From NCBI RefSeq assembly GCF_000332815.1, contig NZ_AOFD01000001.1, positions 78,954-142,953 of the forward strand: a stretch of DNA of 64,000 bases, given 5' to 3'. A program made the translations under genes and the position numbers. Each line of letters opens with the position of its first letter. Positions within the stretch are counted from its first letter, which is position 1. Shown here piece after piece: positions 47,378 to 58,493 of this stretch. Source of the DNA: Arthrobacter nitrophenolicus. Its GTDB lineage: Bacteria > Actinomycetota > Actinomycetes > Actinomycetales > Micrococcaceae. The notes under the pieces are model-generated. The model did no database searches and had not been told where the DNA came from. It saw only the letters and a program-made list of their open reading frames with translations.

Positions 47378-50300
47378 GTGACAAGTCTGCTGGGGAAACT
47401 TGGGCTCAAACGGCGCCACAAGAAGATCGTCAACGGTACCGCTTTTGGTGCCGCCGTGGCCGTCGTGGTGACCGGTGCCGTGCTCTATCCGGGGTTCAAG
47501 ACCACCGAGGTGGAGTTGAACGACGGCGGCGTCTGGGTGGTGTCGAAGTCCAAGAACGCGGTGGGGCGGTTGAATTATCCGTCGCGGGTCTTGGACGGTG
47601 CGGTGACGCCGGCGTCGACGACGTTCGACATTCTCCAGGATGCCGGGGATGTGTTTGTTGATGATGAGACGGGTTCGACGCTGAACCAGGTCTCGCCGGC
47701 AAACATGCGCCTGGGCGGGGACAAGCAGTTGCCGGGGGCCGCGGATGTGAGTTTTGGTTCCGAAGTCATTTCCGTGACGGATGCGGCGTCGGGCAAGGTG
47801 TGGGCGGTATCGCCGTCCACGATCAACGGATTTGATGAGGAAGCGTCCGAGCCTGTGCTGGTGGGTTCGGAGGGCACGGTGTCCGCGGTGGGTGCCGATG
47901 ACCGGATCTATTCTGCGGACCCGGAGGCCGGCACGGTGACGGTCACCGGAGTGGACGCGAACGGGGCTGTCACGTCGTCCGAGTCCGAGACCTGGGATGC
48001 CCTGAAGGGCGCGGGGGACCTGCAGATCACGGTGGTGGGGGACCGGCCGGTGCTGTTGGATGCGGCGGCGGGGAGCCTGTTCCTGCCGGGCGGTAAGCGG
48101 CTGCAGCTGGACAACGCACGGGATGCGAAGCTGCAGCAGACGGGCCCGGGCAGTGATTTTGTTGCCGTTGCCACCCAGAAGGCCTTGTTGAAGCAGCCGC
48201 TGGACGGCGGCACCGCGAAGACGGTGACGTTCGACGGCGAGGGCGTGCCGGCTGCCCCCGTCCAGTTGGGCGGGTGCGTGCATGCAGCGTGGTCGGGCGC
48301 GAACAAATACGTGCGCGACTGCCTCAACGACGGTGATGACAAGAACGTGGACGTGCCCAAGGCCAGTGCGTCGCCGTCGTACGTGTTCCGGGTGAACCGG
48401 GACCTGGTGGTCCTCAACGACGTGAACTCCGGCAACGTGTGGCTGGTCAACCAGAACATGCAGCTGGTCAACAACTGGGACGACGTCGTCCCGCCCAAGA
48501 ACGAGTCCGACGAACAGGACCAGGAGTCCGCGGACAACAACACCATCAACGTCCTGCCGGACCGCACCAAGCCGAACCGTCCGCCGGAAACCAAGCCCGA
48601 CGCCGTCGGCGTGCGTCCCGGACGCACCACCATCCTCAGCGTCCTGGACAACGATTCGGACCCCGACGGCGACGTGCTTACCGCGGCCCTGTCCGACTCC
48701 GGCCCGCAGGCGGGCACCCTCGAAAACATCTACGGCGGCACCGCGTTCCAGATCTCGGTGCCTGCTGACGCCAGGCCCGGCACTGAGACGTTCAACTACA
48801 ACGCCTCCGATGGGCGCGGCCTCTCTGCCGGCGGCCAGGTCACCCTCAACGTGGTGGGCGCGGACGAGAACAAGCCGCCGCAGTTCAAGCGCGGCGACGA
48901 CACCACCGTGCTGGTTGAACAGGGCAAGACCGTCAGCCAGAACATCCTCACGGACTGGATCGACCCGGACGGCGACGACCTGGTCCTCCTGGACGCCAGG
49001 GCAGACAACGACCAGGACCAGGTCAAAGTCCGCCGCGACGGCCTCCTGACGTTCCAGGACTCGGGCGCCACCGCCGGCAAGAAGACGGTGGAGGTCACCA
49101 TCTGGGACGGCCGGGCAACGGTGACCGGCAAGGTTATCGTCAACGTCCAGCCGCCGGGCGCGCTGGCCCCCGTGGTCAACGCAGACCACGTCACGGCAGT
49201 CGTCGGCCAGGACCTGGTGGTTTCCCCGTTGAAGAACGACGTCGACCCCAACGGCGGTGCCCTCCGGCTCGCCCAGGTCGAGGCAAACGGTCCTGCGGAC
49301 CTGGGACCCGTCACCGATGGCGGCACCTTCACCTTCCGCAGCACCACGCCGGGTCCCGTCTACCTGACCTACATCGCCAGCAACGGGCCGCAAAGCAGCC
49401 AGGGGCTGATCCGCGTGGACGTGGAATCCGGGGACGAGGCAGGCAACCCGGTGGCAGTCCACGACGTGGCCCTGATGCCCACGGGCGGCAGCGTCCTGCT
49501 GGACCCGCTCGCCAACGACTCCGACCCCTCCGGCGGAGTCCTGGTGCTGCAGTCCGTCAAGCTGCCGGAAAACTCCACAGCATCGGTCAGCGTGATCAAC
49601 CACAGCGTCCTGCGGATCACGGACATCCTCGGCACCAAGGACCCCATTCTCTTCGAATACACCATGTCCAACGGCAGGAAGTCCGCCACGGGCAGCGTGT
49701 CCGTGGTCCCCGTCCCGGCCCCGGCCGTCGTGGAGGCTCCGCAGCCCAAACCGGACGAGGTCAATGTCCGCGTCAACGATGTGGTGACCATCCCGGTGCT
49801 GGACAACGACACCCACCCGCAAGGCCAGGAACTCACCGTTGACCCGGTCCTGCCGCAGGGCGTGGACCCCGTGGACGGCAAGAGCTTCGTCTCCGAAAAT
49901 ACCCTGCGCTTCATTGCCGGCAGCCAGCCCAAGACGGTGCGCGCCATCTACAACGCCGTGGACCCTCAGGGCCAGAAAAGCGCTGCCGCGGTGACCATCC
50001 ACATCCTTCCGCTGGAAGGCGCCGAGAACACCCGGCCCCAGCCGCGCAACCTCACCGCCCGCGTGGTGGCATCCGGTACCGTGCGCATCCCCGTCCCCCT
50101 GGACGGCATCGATCCCGACGGCGATTCCGTCCAGCTCACGGGCATCGACAGCACGCCGGCCATGGGCACCGCCACGGTGGGCAGCAACTTCATTGATTTC
50201 ACGGCGGCCGGTGACGGCGCCGGAACCGACACCTTCCGCTACAAGGTGGTGGACCGCCAGGGAGCTGTCAACACCGGAACGGTCACGGTGGGCATCGCAC

Positions 50301-53300
50301 CCCGCGGTGAGGTGAACCAGAAACCCACCCCCGTCGACGACGAGGTGCGCGTCCGCCCCGGCCGGCAGATCGCCGTCGACGCCACCGGCAACGACACCGA
50401 TCCCGACGGCGACCTGATCCGGATCCTCACGGACGGCATGGAGGCGGACCCGGCCCTGCAGGCCAGCGTCAGCAAGGCGAGCGGCCGGATCCTGCTCATG
50501 GCCCCGGGCGAGGCCGGCACAGTCAACGTCCGCTACACCATCGCCGATGACAGGGACGCCTCCGCCCAGGCAACCATCCGCGTGGTGGTGGACCCCGAAG
50601 TGCCGCTCAAGGCCCCTATCGCCCGCGACGACAGGGTGACCTCGGCCCAGACCATGGGCAAGACCGCCGTCGACGTCCCCGTCCTGAAAAACGACGAAGA
50701 CCCCGACGGCGTGGGCGAGAACCTGAAGATCAGCACCGAGCAGCCACGGCGAGGCCGGGTGCCGACGGCAATATGATCGTGGACCTCACCGAGCAGCCGC
50801 AGCTCATCCCCTACACAGTCGAGGACGTGGACGGACAGCAGTCCACCGCGGTCATCTGGGTTCCCGGCCTCGGCCAGCAGGTGCCCACCCTGGCCAAGGA
50901 CGAAGTCCTGGAGGTCATCGCCGGACAGTCCGTGGACGTGGACCTGGACGAATGGGTCAAGGTCCGTGAGGGCCGCTCACCCCGCCTGACCCAGGCCGAC
51001 AGGATCAAGCTGATCGGCTCCGACGGCAGCAACCCCATGACCGGCGACGGCGACGGACTGAAGTACACGGCCGGCACCGATTACGTGGGACCCGGTTCGC
51101 TGACCTTCGAAGTCACGGACGGCACCGGACCGGACGACCCGGCGGGCCTGAAGTCCACCCTCAGCATCCGCACCAAGGTGCTGCCCGACCCCAACCGCAA
51201 CAACCCGCCCGAGCTCCTGGGCGCTTCCCTGGATGTTCCCAAGGGCGACTCAGCCAGCACCGACCTGGGCAAGCTGACCTCAGATCCTGACCAGGACGAC
51301 GTCGAGAAGATGAAGTATGAGCTGGTGGGCGGAGCTCCCGCGGGCTTCAACGCCAGCGTCGAGGGCCGGACATTGAAGGTGTCCGCAACCGATTCCAGCG
51401 GCACCGGCACCAGCGGCGCCCTGCAGGTCAAGGCAAGGGACCCCCGCGGACTGGAGGCAACTGCCACGTACCAGCTCGCAGTCACGGCCTCCAACCGGCC
51501 CAAGCCGGTGGCCAACGACGACCTGGAGCCGAACGCGGCGGCGGGCAAGCCGGTCACGGTCAACGTGCTGGCGAACGACGCCAACCCGTTCCCGGAAACG
51601 CCGCTGAAGATCATCGCCGCCGGCACCGAAACCGGCAGCGGCAACGTGGACGTCAACGGTGATTCCGTGGTGGTGACCCCCGCCCCGGGCTTCACCGGAA
51701 CCATGGTGGTCTCCTACACGGTGGCGGACAAGACGGGGGATACGTCCCGGCAGGCTACGGCACGGGTCCGGCTCACGGTGAAGGACAAGCCACAGGCCCC
51801 CGCAACGCCACAGGCACAAAGCGTGGGGGACCAGACCGCGCTCCTGACCTGGACGGCACCTGCAGACCGTGGCTCGGCTATCACGAAGTACACGGTGTAC
51901 GGCGAGGGCGGCTTCCAGCAGGACTGTCCCGCCAACACCTGCACGCTCAACGGCCTGACCAACAACACGAAGTACCACTTCCAGGTCACGGCCACCAACG
52001 AGTTCGGCGAATCGGACCGTTCACCGGCCTCCGCGGAGGTCCGCCCGGACGTCAAGCCGGATACTCCGCTCGCGCCGCAGCTGAAGTTCGGCGACAAGGA
52101 GCTGTCCATCAACTGGACGGCACCTGCCAGCAAGGGCTCGCCGGTCAAGTCCTATGACCTGGAGATTTCACCACCGCCCGCCGGCCAGAACGCCCAGGTC
52201 CAGAACCTGACCGCCGTGAGCTACGTCTGGAAGGGCCTGCAGAACGGCGTTTCCTACAAGGTCCGGGTCCTGGCCCGCAACGACGCCAAGGAACCATCCG
52301 AATGGAGCCCCTATTCGGCAGCCGAGGTGCCGGCGGGGTGCCGGCCACCCCCGCGGCACCCACCGCCGTGCAGGTCCAGCCGGTAGGCAGCCAAAGCCAG
52401 ATGCGGGTTTCCTGGACGGCGCCCAACAACAACGGTGACGCAGTCTCCGCGTACACCCTGACCACGCTCCGCGGCGGTGCCGTGGTGGCCACCCAGCAGG
52501 TGGCGGACACCATGCAGAACGTCACGGTGGACAACTCGGAGACCAACTACACCTTCACGGTCTCAGCCACGAACAAGGCCGGCACCAGCGGAACCAGCGC
52601 GCCGTCGCCGGCTGTGCGGGCTGCGGGTAAACCCGGCCAGGTTAATAGCGGAACCGTGAAGGCCACGGGTACCAGCGGACAGCTGGAAGTAACCTTCACT
52701 CCTCTGACGGATGCCCAGCGCAACGGTTCAACCCCGGCCGAAATCACCTACTCCTACAACGCCGACGGCAGGAGCGGGCCAATCAATGCCGGGGGAGGAA
52801 CCATCGGCGGCCTGACCAACGGCAGGGACATCACGGTCACCATCATCGCCACGTCCACCAAGAACAGCATGTCCGGCGACGCCAAGGCCATTGGCGCCGG
52901 CAACCCCTACGGACCGGCGAACGCCCCCAATATCGACGGACGCACGTCAGCCAAGGGCGACGGCGAGGTCCACTGGACCTGGAACGACCCCAATACCAAC
53001 GGCCGGCCGCTGAGCCACTACGAGGTCAGCTACGAGGGAGGAGGCTGGATCAACGTGGGCAAGGTGAACCGCTACGACCGTTCCGCCGGCGGCTGGGACC
53101 AGGCCCGCCAGCTCCGCGTGCGCGCGGTGACCATTGTGAACGGTGCCATTGGCGGACCAGTGACATCCAGGTCCGGCGCCGACCCCACACCGCCGCCGCC
53201 AACCTCGTGGAATATCACGGCCACCCCGGTCCGCAGCTGCACCGAACCCCGCAAGGGAACGGACAGCTACGTGGCAGGCAACCCGTCCCAGTGCACCGGT

Positions 53301-53486
53301 GAGGGCAAATGGCTTGATGCCGGTGCCGCCTCCACGACCGACCGCTACCAGGTCTGGTACAAGACCTCGAACAACCCCAGCGGCATCTGGTACCACCTGA
53401 CCTCCGGCATGGCGGCCGGCAACTGGATCCGCTGCGATACCTCCAGCCTCGGCTGCAACCCGCCTGCCGGGATGCCCAACCGCTAG
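47378..53486 (+). pseudogene. Giant membrane-anchored Ig-like/fibronectin type III surface protein (two frameshifts)
   Basis: The repaired protein has about 2,036 residues. A basic N-terminus (GLKRRHKKIVNG) precedes one membrane anchor, AFGAAVAVVVTGAVL. Residues about 45-380 hold repeated WVVSKS/VWAVSPS/YVFRVNRDL blades suggesting a beta-propeller. About ten or eleven cadherin/Ig-like units follow, marked by VLDNDSDPDGD, PLKNDVDPNGG, VLDNDTHPQG, ATGNDTDPDGD and VLKNDEDPDG. Four or so Fn3-type domains follow (ALLTWTAPADRGSAITKYTV, SINWTAPASKGSPVKSYDL, RVSWTAPNNNGDAVSAYTL). Four Cys lie near the C-terminus; no LPXTG is seen. Frame breaks near 50745 (one C missing) and 52338 (one G missing). The start GTG 47378 has GAGGGA upstream. 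It heads the PFNA-like operon. Confidence 0.85.
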
Positions 53487-53507
53487 TCCGGCGCCGCCAC
53501 CACAGCA

Positions 53508-53528
53508 GCGGGGCCGGACCGGCCCCGC
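53508..53528. other. Intergenic palindrome between the surface-protein gene and moxR
   Basis: GCGGGGCCGG at 53508-53517 and CCGGCCCCGC at 53519-53528 form a perfect inverted repeat followed by AAAA and not U. It could attenuate or protect the mRNA between a very long first gene and the rest of the operon. Confidence 0.6.
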
Positions 53529-53564
53529 AAAAGACCTTGAATCCAGGAAGAGGAAGAGCCACCC

Positions 53565-54536
53565 ATGACCATGACCACCGAGCAGGCCGCCTGGTTTGCC
53601 GACACGTTCGAAAAACTCGTTGCCAACGTGGGCCAGGCCGTCCTCGGCAAGGAGCACGTCATCAGGCTGACGTTCACGGCGATGCTCGCCGAGGGCCATG
53701 TCCTGTTCGAGGACGCCCCCGGCACGGGCAAGACCTCCCTCGCCCGCGCCCTCGCCGCCACCGTGCAGGGCTCGAACAACCGCATCCAGTTCACCCCCGA
53801 CCTGCTGCCCTCGGACGTCACCGGCGTGACCATCTACGACCAGAAGACGCAGAAATTCGAGTTCCACAAGGGCCCGATCTTCAACAACATCGTCCTCGCC
53901 GACGAAATCAACCGCGCCTCGCCCAAAACCCAGTCCGCGCTCCTGGAGGTCATGGAGGAATCCCGGGTCACCGTGGACGGCGTCACCTACTCGGCCGGGC
54001 GGCCGTTCATGGTGATGGCGACGCAAAACCCCATTGAGCAGGCGGGAACCTACCGCCTCCCCGAGGCCCAGCTGGACCGCTTCCTGATCAAAACCTCCAT
54101 CGGCTACCCGGACCACGCGTCCACCGTGCGGTTGCTGGCCGGGTCCAATGTCAAGGACCGGTCCAAGGAACTGCCGGCAGTGATCACCACCCAGGCCGTC
54201 GCCGACATGGCCGACCTCGCCGCCACCGCGCATGTGGACACGGCCGTCCTGGAATACATCTCCCGGCTCTGCGAGGAAACCCGCAGCGCGCCCGAAACCC
54301 GGCTGGGCGTCTCGGTGCGCGGAGCGCTCGCCATGGTGCGTGCAGCCAAGGTCTGGGCCGCATCCCAGGGCAGGAACTTCGTCCTTCCGGACGACATCAA
54401 GGAACTGGCCCCGGTGGTGTGGACCCACCGCTTCGTCATGGACCCGGAGGCGGAGTTCTCCGGCGCCACGGCCGAGGCGGTCCTCACCCGGATCCTCGCA
54501 GACGTCGCCGCGCCGCAGCAGCGCACCAACGCCTGA
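53565..54536 (+). CDS. MoxR-family AAA+ ATPase
   Basis: The 323-residue protein has Walker A DAPGTGKTSLARALA, Walker B NIVLADEINRASPKTQSALL, sensor 1 MATQNPIEQAGTYRLPEAQL and the C-terminal AAA lid. MoxR proteins act as chaperones that assemble or activate partner complexes, often with DUF58/VWA and transglutaminase-like partners, as encoded next. The ATG at 53565 has AGGAAGAGG upstream. It corresponds to the aaa-atp gene of the PFNA cluster. Confidence 0.93.
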   Translation: MTMTTEQAAWFADTFEKLVANVGQAVLGKEHVIRLTFTAMLAEGHVLFEDAPGTGKTSLARALAATVQGSNNRIQFTPDLLPSDVTGVTIYDQKTQKFEFHKGPIFNNIVLADEINRASPKTQSALLEVMEESRVTVDGVTYSAGRPFMVMATQNPIEQAGTYRLPEAQLDRFLIKTSIGYPDHASTVRLLAGSNVKDRSKELPAVITTQAVADMADLAATAHVDTAVLEYISRLCEETRSAPETRLGVSVRGALAMVRAAKVWAASQGRNFVLPDDIKELAPVVWTHRFVMDPEAEFSGATAEAVLTRILADVAAPQQRTNA

Positions 54537-54594
54537 CCGGCGCCGGCCCGTCCCGCAGCACCCTTAAACAGCGCAACATAACGAAGGCACACAT

Positions 54595-55917
54595 ATGTCC
54601 AGCGGCACCCCGTTGATCCGGCTCGCGGAGCGTCTGAAGCAACCCTTCGCCAGGAACGCCCGCCTCCACCCCTCCGCCGTCTGGGCTGAGGCCAGCAGCA
54701 CGGCCGCCTTGGCCCTTGCCCCGGCCTGGCGGACGGCACGCGGCGTCTGGCTGAAATACGCCTGGCCGGTCCTCTCGGTGGTCAGCATCCTGGGCTGGTC
54801 CGTGCTGGCCGCCGCTGTCCTGCTGTGGGTGACCGGGCAGGCCTTCGGCTGGCAGGAGGCCAAGGCGGCGGCCATCGCGGCGTTCGTCATGTTCGTGGTT
54901 GCCGTCGGCTTCATCCTTGGCCGCTCGTCCTACGGGGTTGTGCTGGACCTCGCGCGCACCCGCGTGGCGGTAGGGGACAGCGCCGTGGGCAGCATCGCGG
55001 TGTCCAACACCTCCGCCCGCCCCCTGCTGCCGGCTGCCCTGGAACTGCCCGTGGGCAATGCCACCGCCGTGTTCCACCTGCCCCGGATGAAGCCCGGGCA
55101 GGTCCATGAGGACCTGTTCACCATCCCCACCGCCCGACGCGCCGTGATCGTCGTCGGGCCCGTGCGGTCGGTCCGGGCGGACCCCCTGCACCTGCTGCGC
55201 CGCCAGGTCCTGTGGACAGAACCGGAGGACCTCTTCGTCCATCCGCGCACGGTTGCCCTGGCCGGTTCCGCCGCAGGCTTCATCCGCGACCTCGAGGGCA
55301 TGCCCACCACCGACCTGTCCAGCGCTGATGTGTCCTTCCATGCCCTGCGCGACTACGTGCCCGGGGATGACCGGCGGCACATCCACTGGAAGACCACGGC
55401 CCGTACCAACAAGCTCATGGTGCGCCAGTTCGAAGAGACCAGGCGGGCCCACCTCGCCATCTCGCTGTCCATCAACACGGACGAATACGCCTCCGAAACC
55501 GAGTTCGAAATGGCTATCTCCGCGGCCGCCTCCATCGGCCGCCAGGCCATCCGGGAACAGCGGGAGCTGGACATCATCACCCAAAAAGGCCCCCTCCGCT
55601 GCGAAACGGGCCGCAACATGCTGGACGACATGACCAGGATCGTGGGCGCACCCATGCGCCGCACCGCCGTCGACCTCGCAAGGACCCTCGCCGACACCGT
55701 GCCCAATGCCTCCGTGACGTTCTTCGTGGTGGGCAGCAACGTGACCGCCACGCAGCTCCGCTCCGCCGCCGTATCCGTTCCGCCCGGCGTGCGCAGCCTC
55801 GCCGTCCGGGTGGAAGCAGGCGCCGCTCCCAGCAGGGCCAACATCGCGGACCTGACCGTGCTGACGCTTGGCGACCTGGCCGACCTCGCCATCGTGCTGA
55901 GAAAGGCGGCAGCATGA
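54595..55917 (+). CDS. DUF58 domain membrane protein
   Basis: The 440-residue protein has two N-terminal membrane helices (about residues 60-110, VVSILGWSVLAAAVLLWVTG and IAAFVMFVVAVGFILG). The DUF58 core follows with FHALRDYVPGDDRRHIHWKT (about residues 245-264). DUF58 proteins are usual partners of MoxR ATPases and have a VWA-like C-terminus; their activity is unknown. Its TGA overlaps the next ATG as ATGA. Confidence 0.92.
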   Translation: MSSGTPLIRLAERLKQPFARNARLHPSAVWAEASSTAALALAPAWRTARGVWLKYAWPVLSVVSILGWSVLAAAVLLWVTGQAFGWQEAKAAAIAAFVMFVVAVGFILGRSSYGVVLDLARTRVAVGDSAVGSIAVSNTSARPLLPAALELPVGNATAVFHLPRMKPGQVHEDLFTIPTARRAVIVVGPVRSVRADPLHLLRRQVLWTEPEDLFVHPRTVALAGSAAGFIRDLEGMPTTDLSSADVSFHALRDYVPGDDRRHIHWKTTARTNKLMVRQFEETRRAHLAISLSINTDEYASETEFEMAISAAASIGRQAIREQRELDIITQKGPLRCETGRNMLDDMTRIVGAPMRRTAVDLARTLADTVPNASVTFFVVGSNVTATQLRSAAVSVPPGVRSLAVRVEAGAAPSRANIADLTVLTLGDLADLAIVLRKAAA

Positions 55918-58483
55918 GCTCCGCACCGGGCAGAACCTCTCCAACCCACGGGCCCCGCAGGACATCCCGCCGCGCGGCGGCGCCCACCCGGGAGGAGTCC
56001 GCCTTCGCCGACGGCCAGCCGCGCTGGCATTTCGTGCTCGACGCCGGCGCGCTCACCGTCCTGCTCGGGCTGGGCCTGCTCGGTTTCGGGCTCAGCTTCG
56101 GCGGCGACCCCTACTACCTGCTGTCGGGCTTTGGCGGCATCGTCCTGGGCCTGGCCATCGGCGCTGCCAACGCACACCTGCGGCTCGGGCTGCTGATCAC
56201 CACGGCCCTGGCCCTTGGGGCGTACCTCATCTTCGGTACGCTGCTGGCCGTCCCCGACTCCGCCATCGCCGGATTCGTTCCCACCCTGGATTCGCTGCGG
56301 ATCCTGCTGTTGGGCATCGTTTTCGCCTGGAAGGACATGCTCACGGTCGGCGTTCCGGTGGGAACTGCCGGCGGGGTGCTCATCGTCCCCTTCCTCAGTT
56401 CGCTGATCACCGCCCTCGTGGCTGCGGTCCTGACCTGGCGGGTTCGGAGCCCCTACTTTCCGCTCCTGCCCGTCCTGGTCCTCTTCGTCACCGGCATCGC
56501 GTTCAGCACCAACGCCGCCTTCCTCACCCTCGAGCGCGGCATCGGCCTCACGGTCCTCGGCATCGCTGGGCAACCTTCCGGCGGGACGCCCTGCGGCGGA
56601 ACAGCACCCGCAGGGTTGCGGTCAACAACCCGCAGGCCGATTCCTCCGCCACCCGGCGCGCCAGGATCCGCCGGCTCGGCATGGCCGCTGGCGTCATCGC
56701 CGTCAGCGTCGCCGTCACCGCCCTGTCCGCGCCGCTGGTATCCGCCGGCAATGAACGGAAAGTGCTCCGCAACGTTGTGGTGCCGCCGTTCGACCCCAAG
56801 GACTACATCACGCCGCTGGCGAGCTTCCGGACCTACGTCAAGGACAAGAAGGACGACACGCTCTTCGTGGTCAAGGGCCTGCCGCGCGACGGCAGGGTAC
56901 GTCTGGGTGCACTGGACGCCTTCAACGGCACCAACTACACCATGGATCCCAACGGCTCCGGCAACTTCAGCAAGGTGGGCGACACCGAGTCCATCAATAC
57001 CCTTGCGGACACCTCCGGCACCGTTCCCACCAGGGACTACGCGATCGACATCACTATCGAGGACTACCAGGGCTTCTTTGTCCCCGGCGGCCGGAAAACC
57101 ACCGGCCTGAGCTTCGACGAGGGCGCCTCGGCGGCCGCGTCCGGACTGTACTTCAACTCCGGCACGGACACCGCAGTCACCACCAACGGCCTGACCCGGG
57201 GCGATTCCTACAGTGTCCAGGTGTCCGACCCCGTCAAGCTGGAACACGGGCAGTTGACGCAGTACGACTTTGCCAAAATGTCCATGCCCGACGCCCTCGA
57301 GGTCCCCCCGGTGGTCGCGTCCCAGGCGAACGACCTGTCCGCGGACGCGCCCACGGCCATCGACCGGGTCCGCCAGATCGAAGCCCACTTCCAGAAGACC
57401 GGTGCCTTCAGCAACGGCCTGGTCAGCGAAGGGCAGCTGCCCAGCGTCTCGGGCCACGGTTCGGCCCGGATCCGGAACCTGCTGACCGCCAAGCAGATGC
57501 TCGGCGACGATGAGCAGTACGCCGTTGCCATGTCCCTGATGCTCCGCCACCTGGGCATTCCGTCCCGCGTGGTGATGGGCTTCTACCCGGATCCCACCAG
57601 CCCGGAAAACGGCGCCGGCGAAGTCAAGATCACCGGCAAGAACGTCCACGCCTGGGTGGAAGTGGCCTTTGAACGCGTGGGCTGGGTCAGCTTCGATCCC
57701 ACTCCGCCCAAGGACAACGTTCCCATTCCGCCGGACCCGGAGAACAAGTCCAAGCCCAAGCCGCAGGTCCTGCAGCCGCCACCCCCGCCGCAGGAGCCGG
57801 CCGACCTGCCGCCGGACTCCTCGCCCGACGCCCTGGACGCAGACCAGAAGAAGAACAACCCGTGGCTGTTCTGGGGCGCCCTCCTGGGAGCGCTGGGCGT
57901 TGCCCTGATTCCGCTGTCCATCCTGGCGCTGCCGCTGCTGCTGATCGCCCTGCTGAAATCACGACGGCGGAAAGCGCGCTTCCGCGACGGCCACCCCGCC
58001 CAGCGGGTGGGCGGAGGATGGAGCGAGGTGGTGAGCCTTGCCACCGACATGGGCGCCGCCGTCGATACCCGCTCCACCCGCCGCGAGAGCGCGGCCGTGC
58101 TCGCCGAGGCGTTCCCGGCCAGCAAAGGGACCACCGCTATGCTCGCACGGCGCGCGGACGCCTCGATCTTCGGTGCGGGCCAGCCTACGGAGGAAGAAGT
58201 CAGGGAATACTGGACCATCGTGGACGGCTCGCTGAAGGAAATGACTGCCACCGTTGGATTCTGGCGGCGGCAGCAGGCACGGTTCTCGCCGCGGTCGCTC
58301 CTCGCTGACGCCCGGACTCTCCTGAGCCTGCGCGGCACCCGGCTGGCACTGCCCGCCCTGAAGCTGCCGGGGCGCCGCCCGTCCGCCGCCGGCAACGGAC
58401 CGGACCAGCCTGACACCGCAGCACCCCCAACAGGCCCGTCCCCGACAGACATCCCTCCAACACAAGGACCCAAGCAGCAGTGA
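55914..58483 (+). pseudogene. Transglutaminase-like membrane protein, catalytic Cys replaced by Asp (one frameshift)
   Basis: The repaired protein has about 856 residues: N-terminal membrane helices (about 40-215, TVLLGLGLLGFGLSFGG, LITALVAAVLTW), one more helix, an extracellular transglutaminase-like domain, then a C-terminal helix (LFWGALLGALGVALIPLSIL) and a cytoplasmic tail. The frame breaks near 56566; one base restores WATFRRDALRRNSTRRVAVN. In the core, where active enzymes have GxCEQ, this one reads GDDEQYAVAMSLMLRHLGIP, with Asp at codon 57509-57511. His (NVHAWVEVAF) and Asp (WVSFDPTPP) remain. Cross-linking activity is therefore unlikely; binding of a cell-wall or protein ligand is plausible. 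It matches tgm of the PFNA cluster. Confidence 0.87.
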
Positions 58484-58493
58484 CCTCCGATCC

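Noticed and set aside
47183..50002. Very long open frame antisense to the surface-protein gene
   Set aside because: Such antisense frames accompany most C-ending, high-GC genes here (also 6481-9573 and 14893-17289). Composition is Gly/Arg/His/Val-rich, there is no ribosome site or family motif, and the other strand encodes clear domains.
50745..50776. Programmed frameshift in the surface-protein gene
   Set aside because: No slippery heptamer or downstream pseudoknot is apparent, and the same kind of single-base loss occurs in many unrelated genes of the window.
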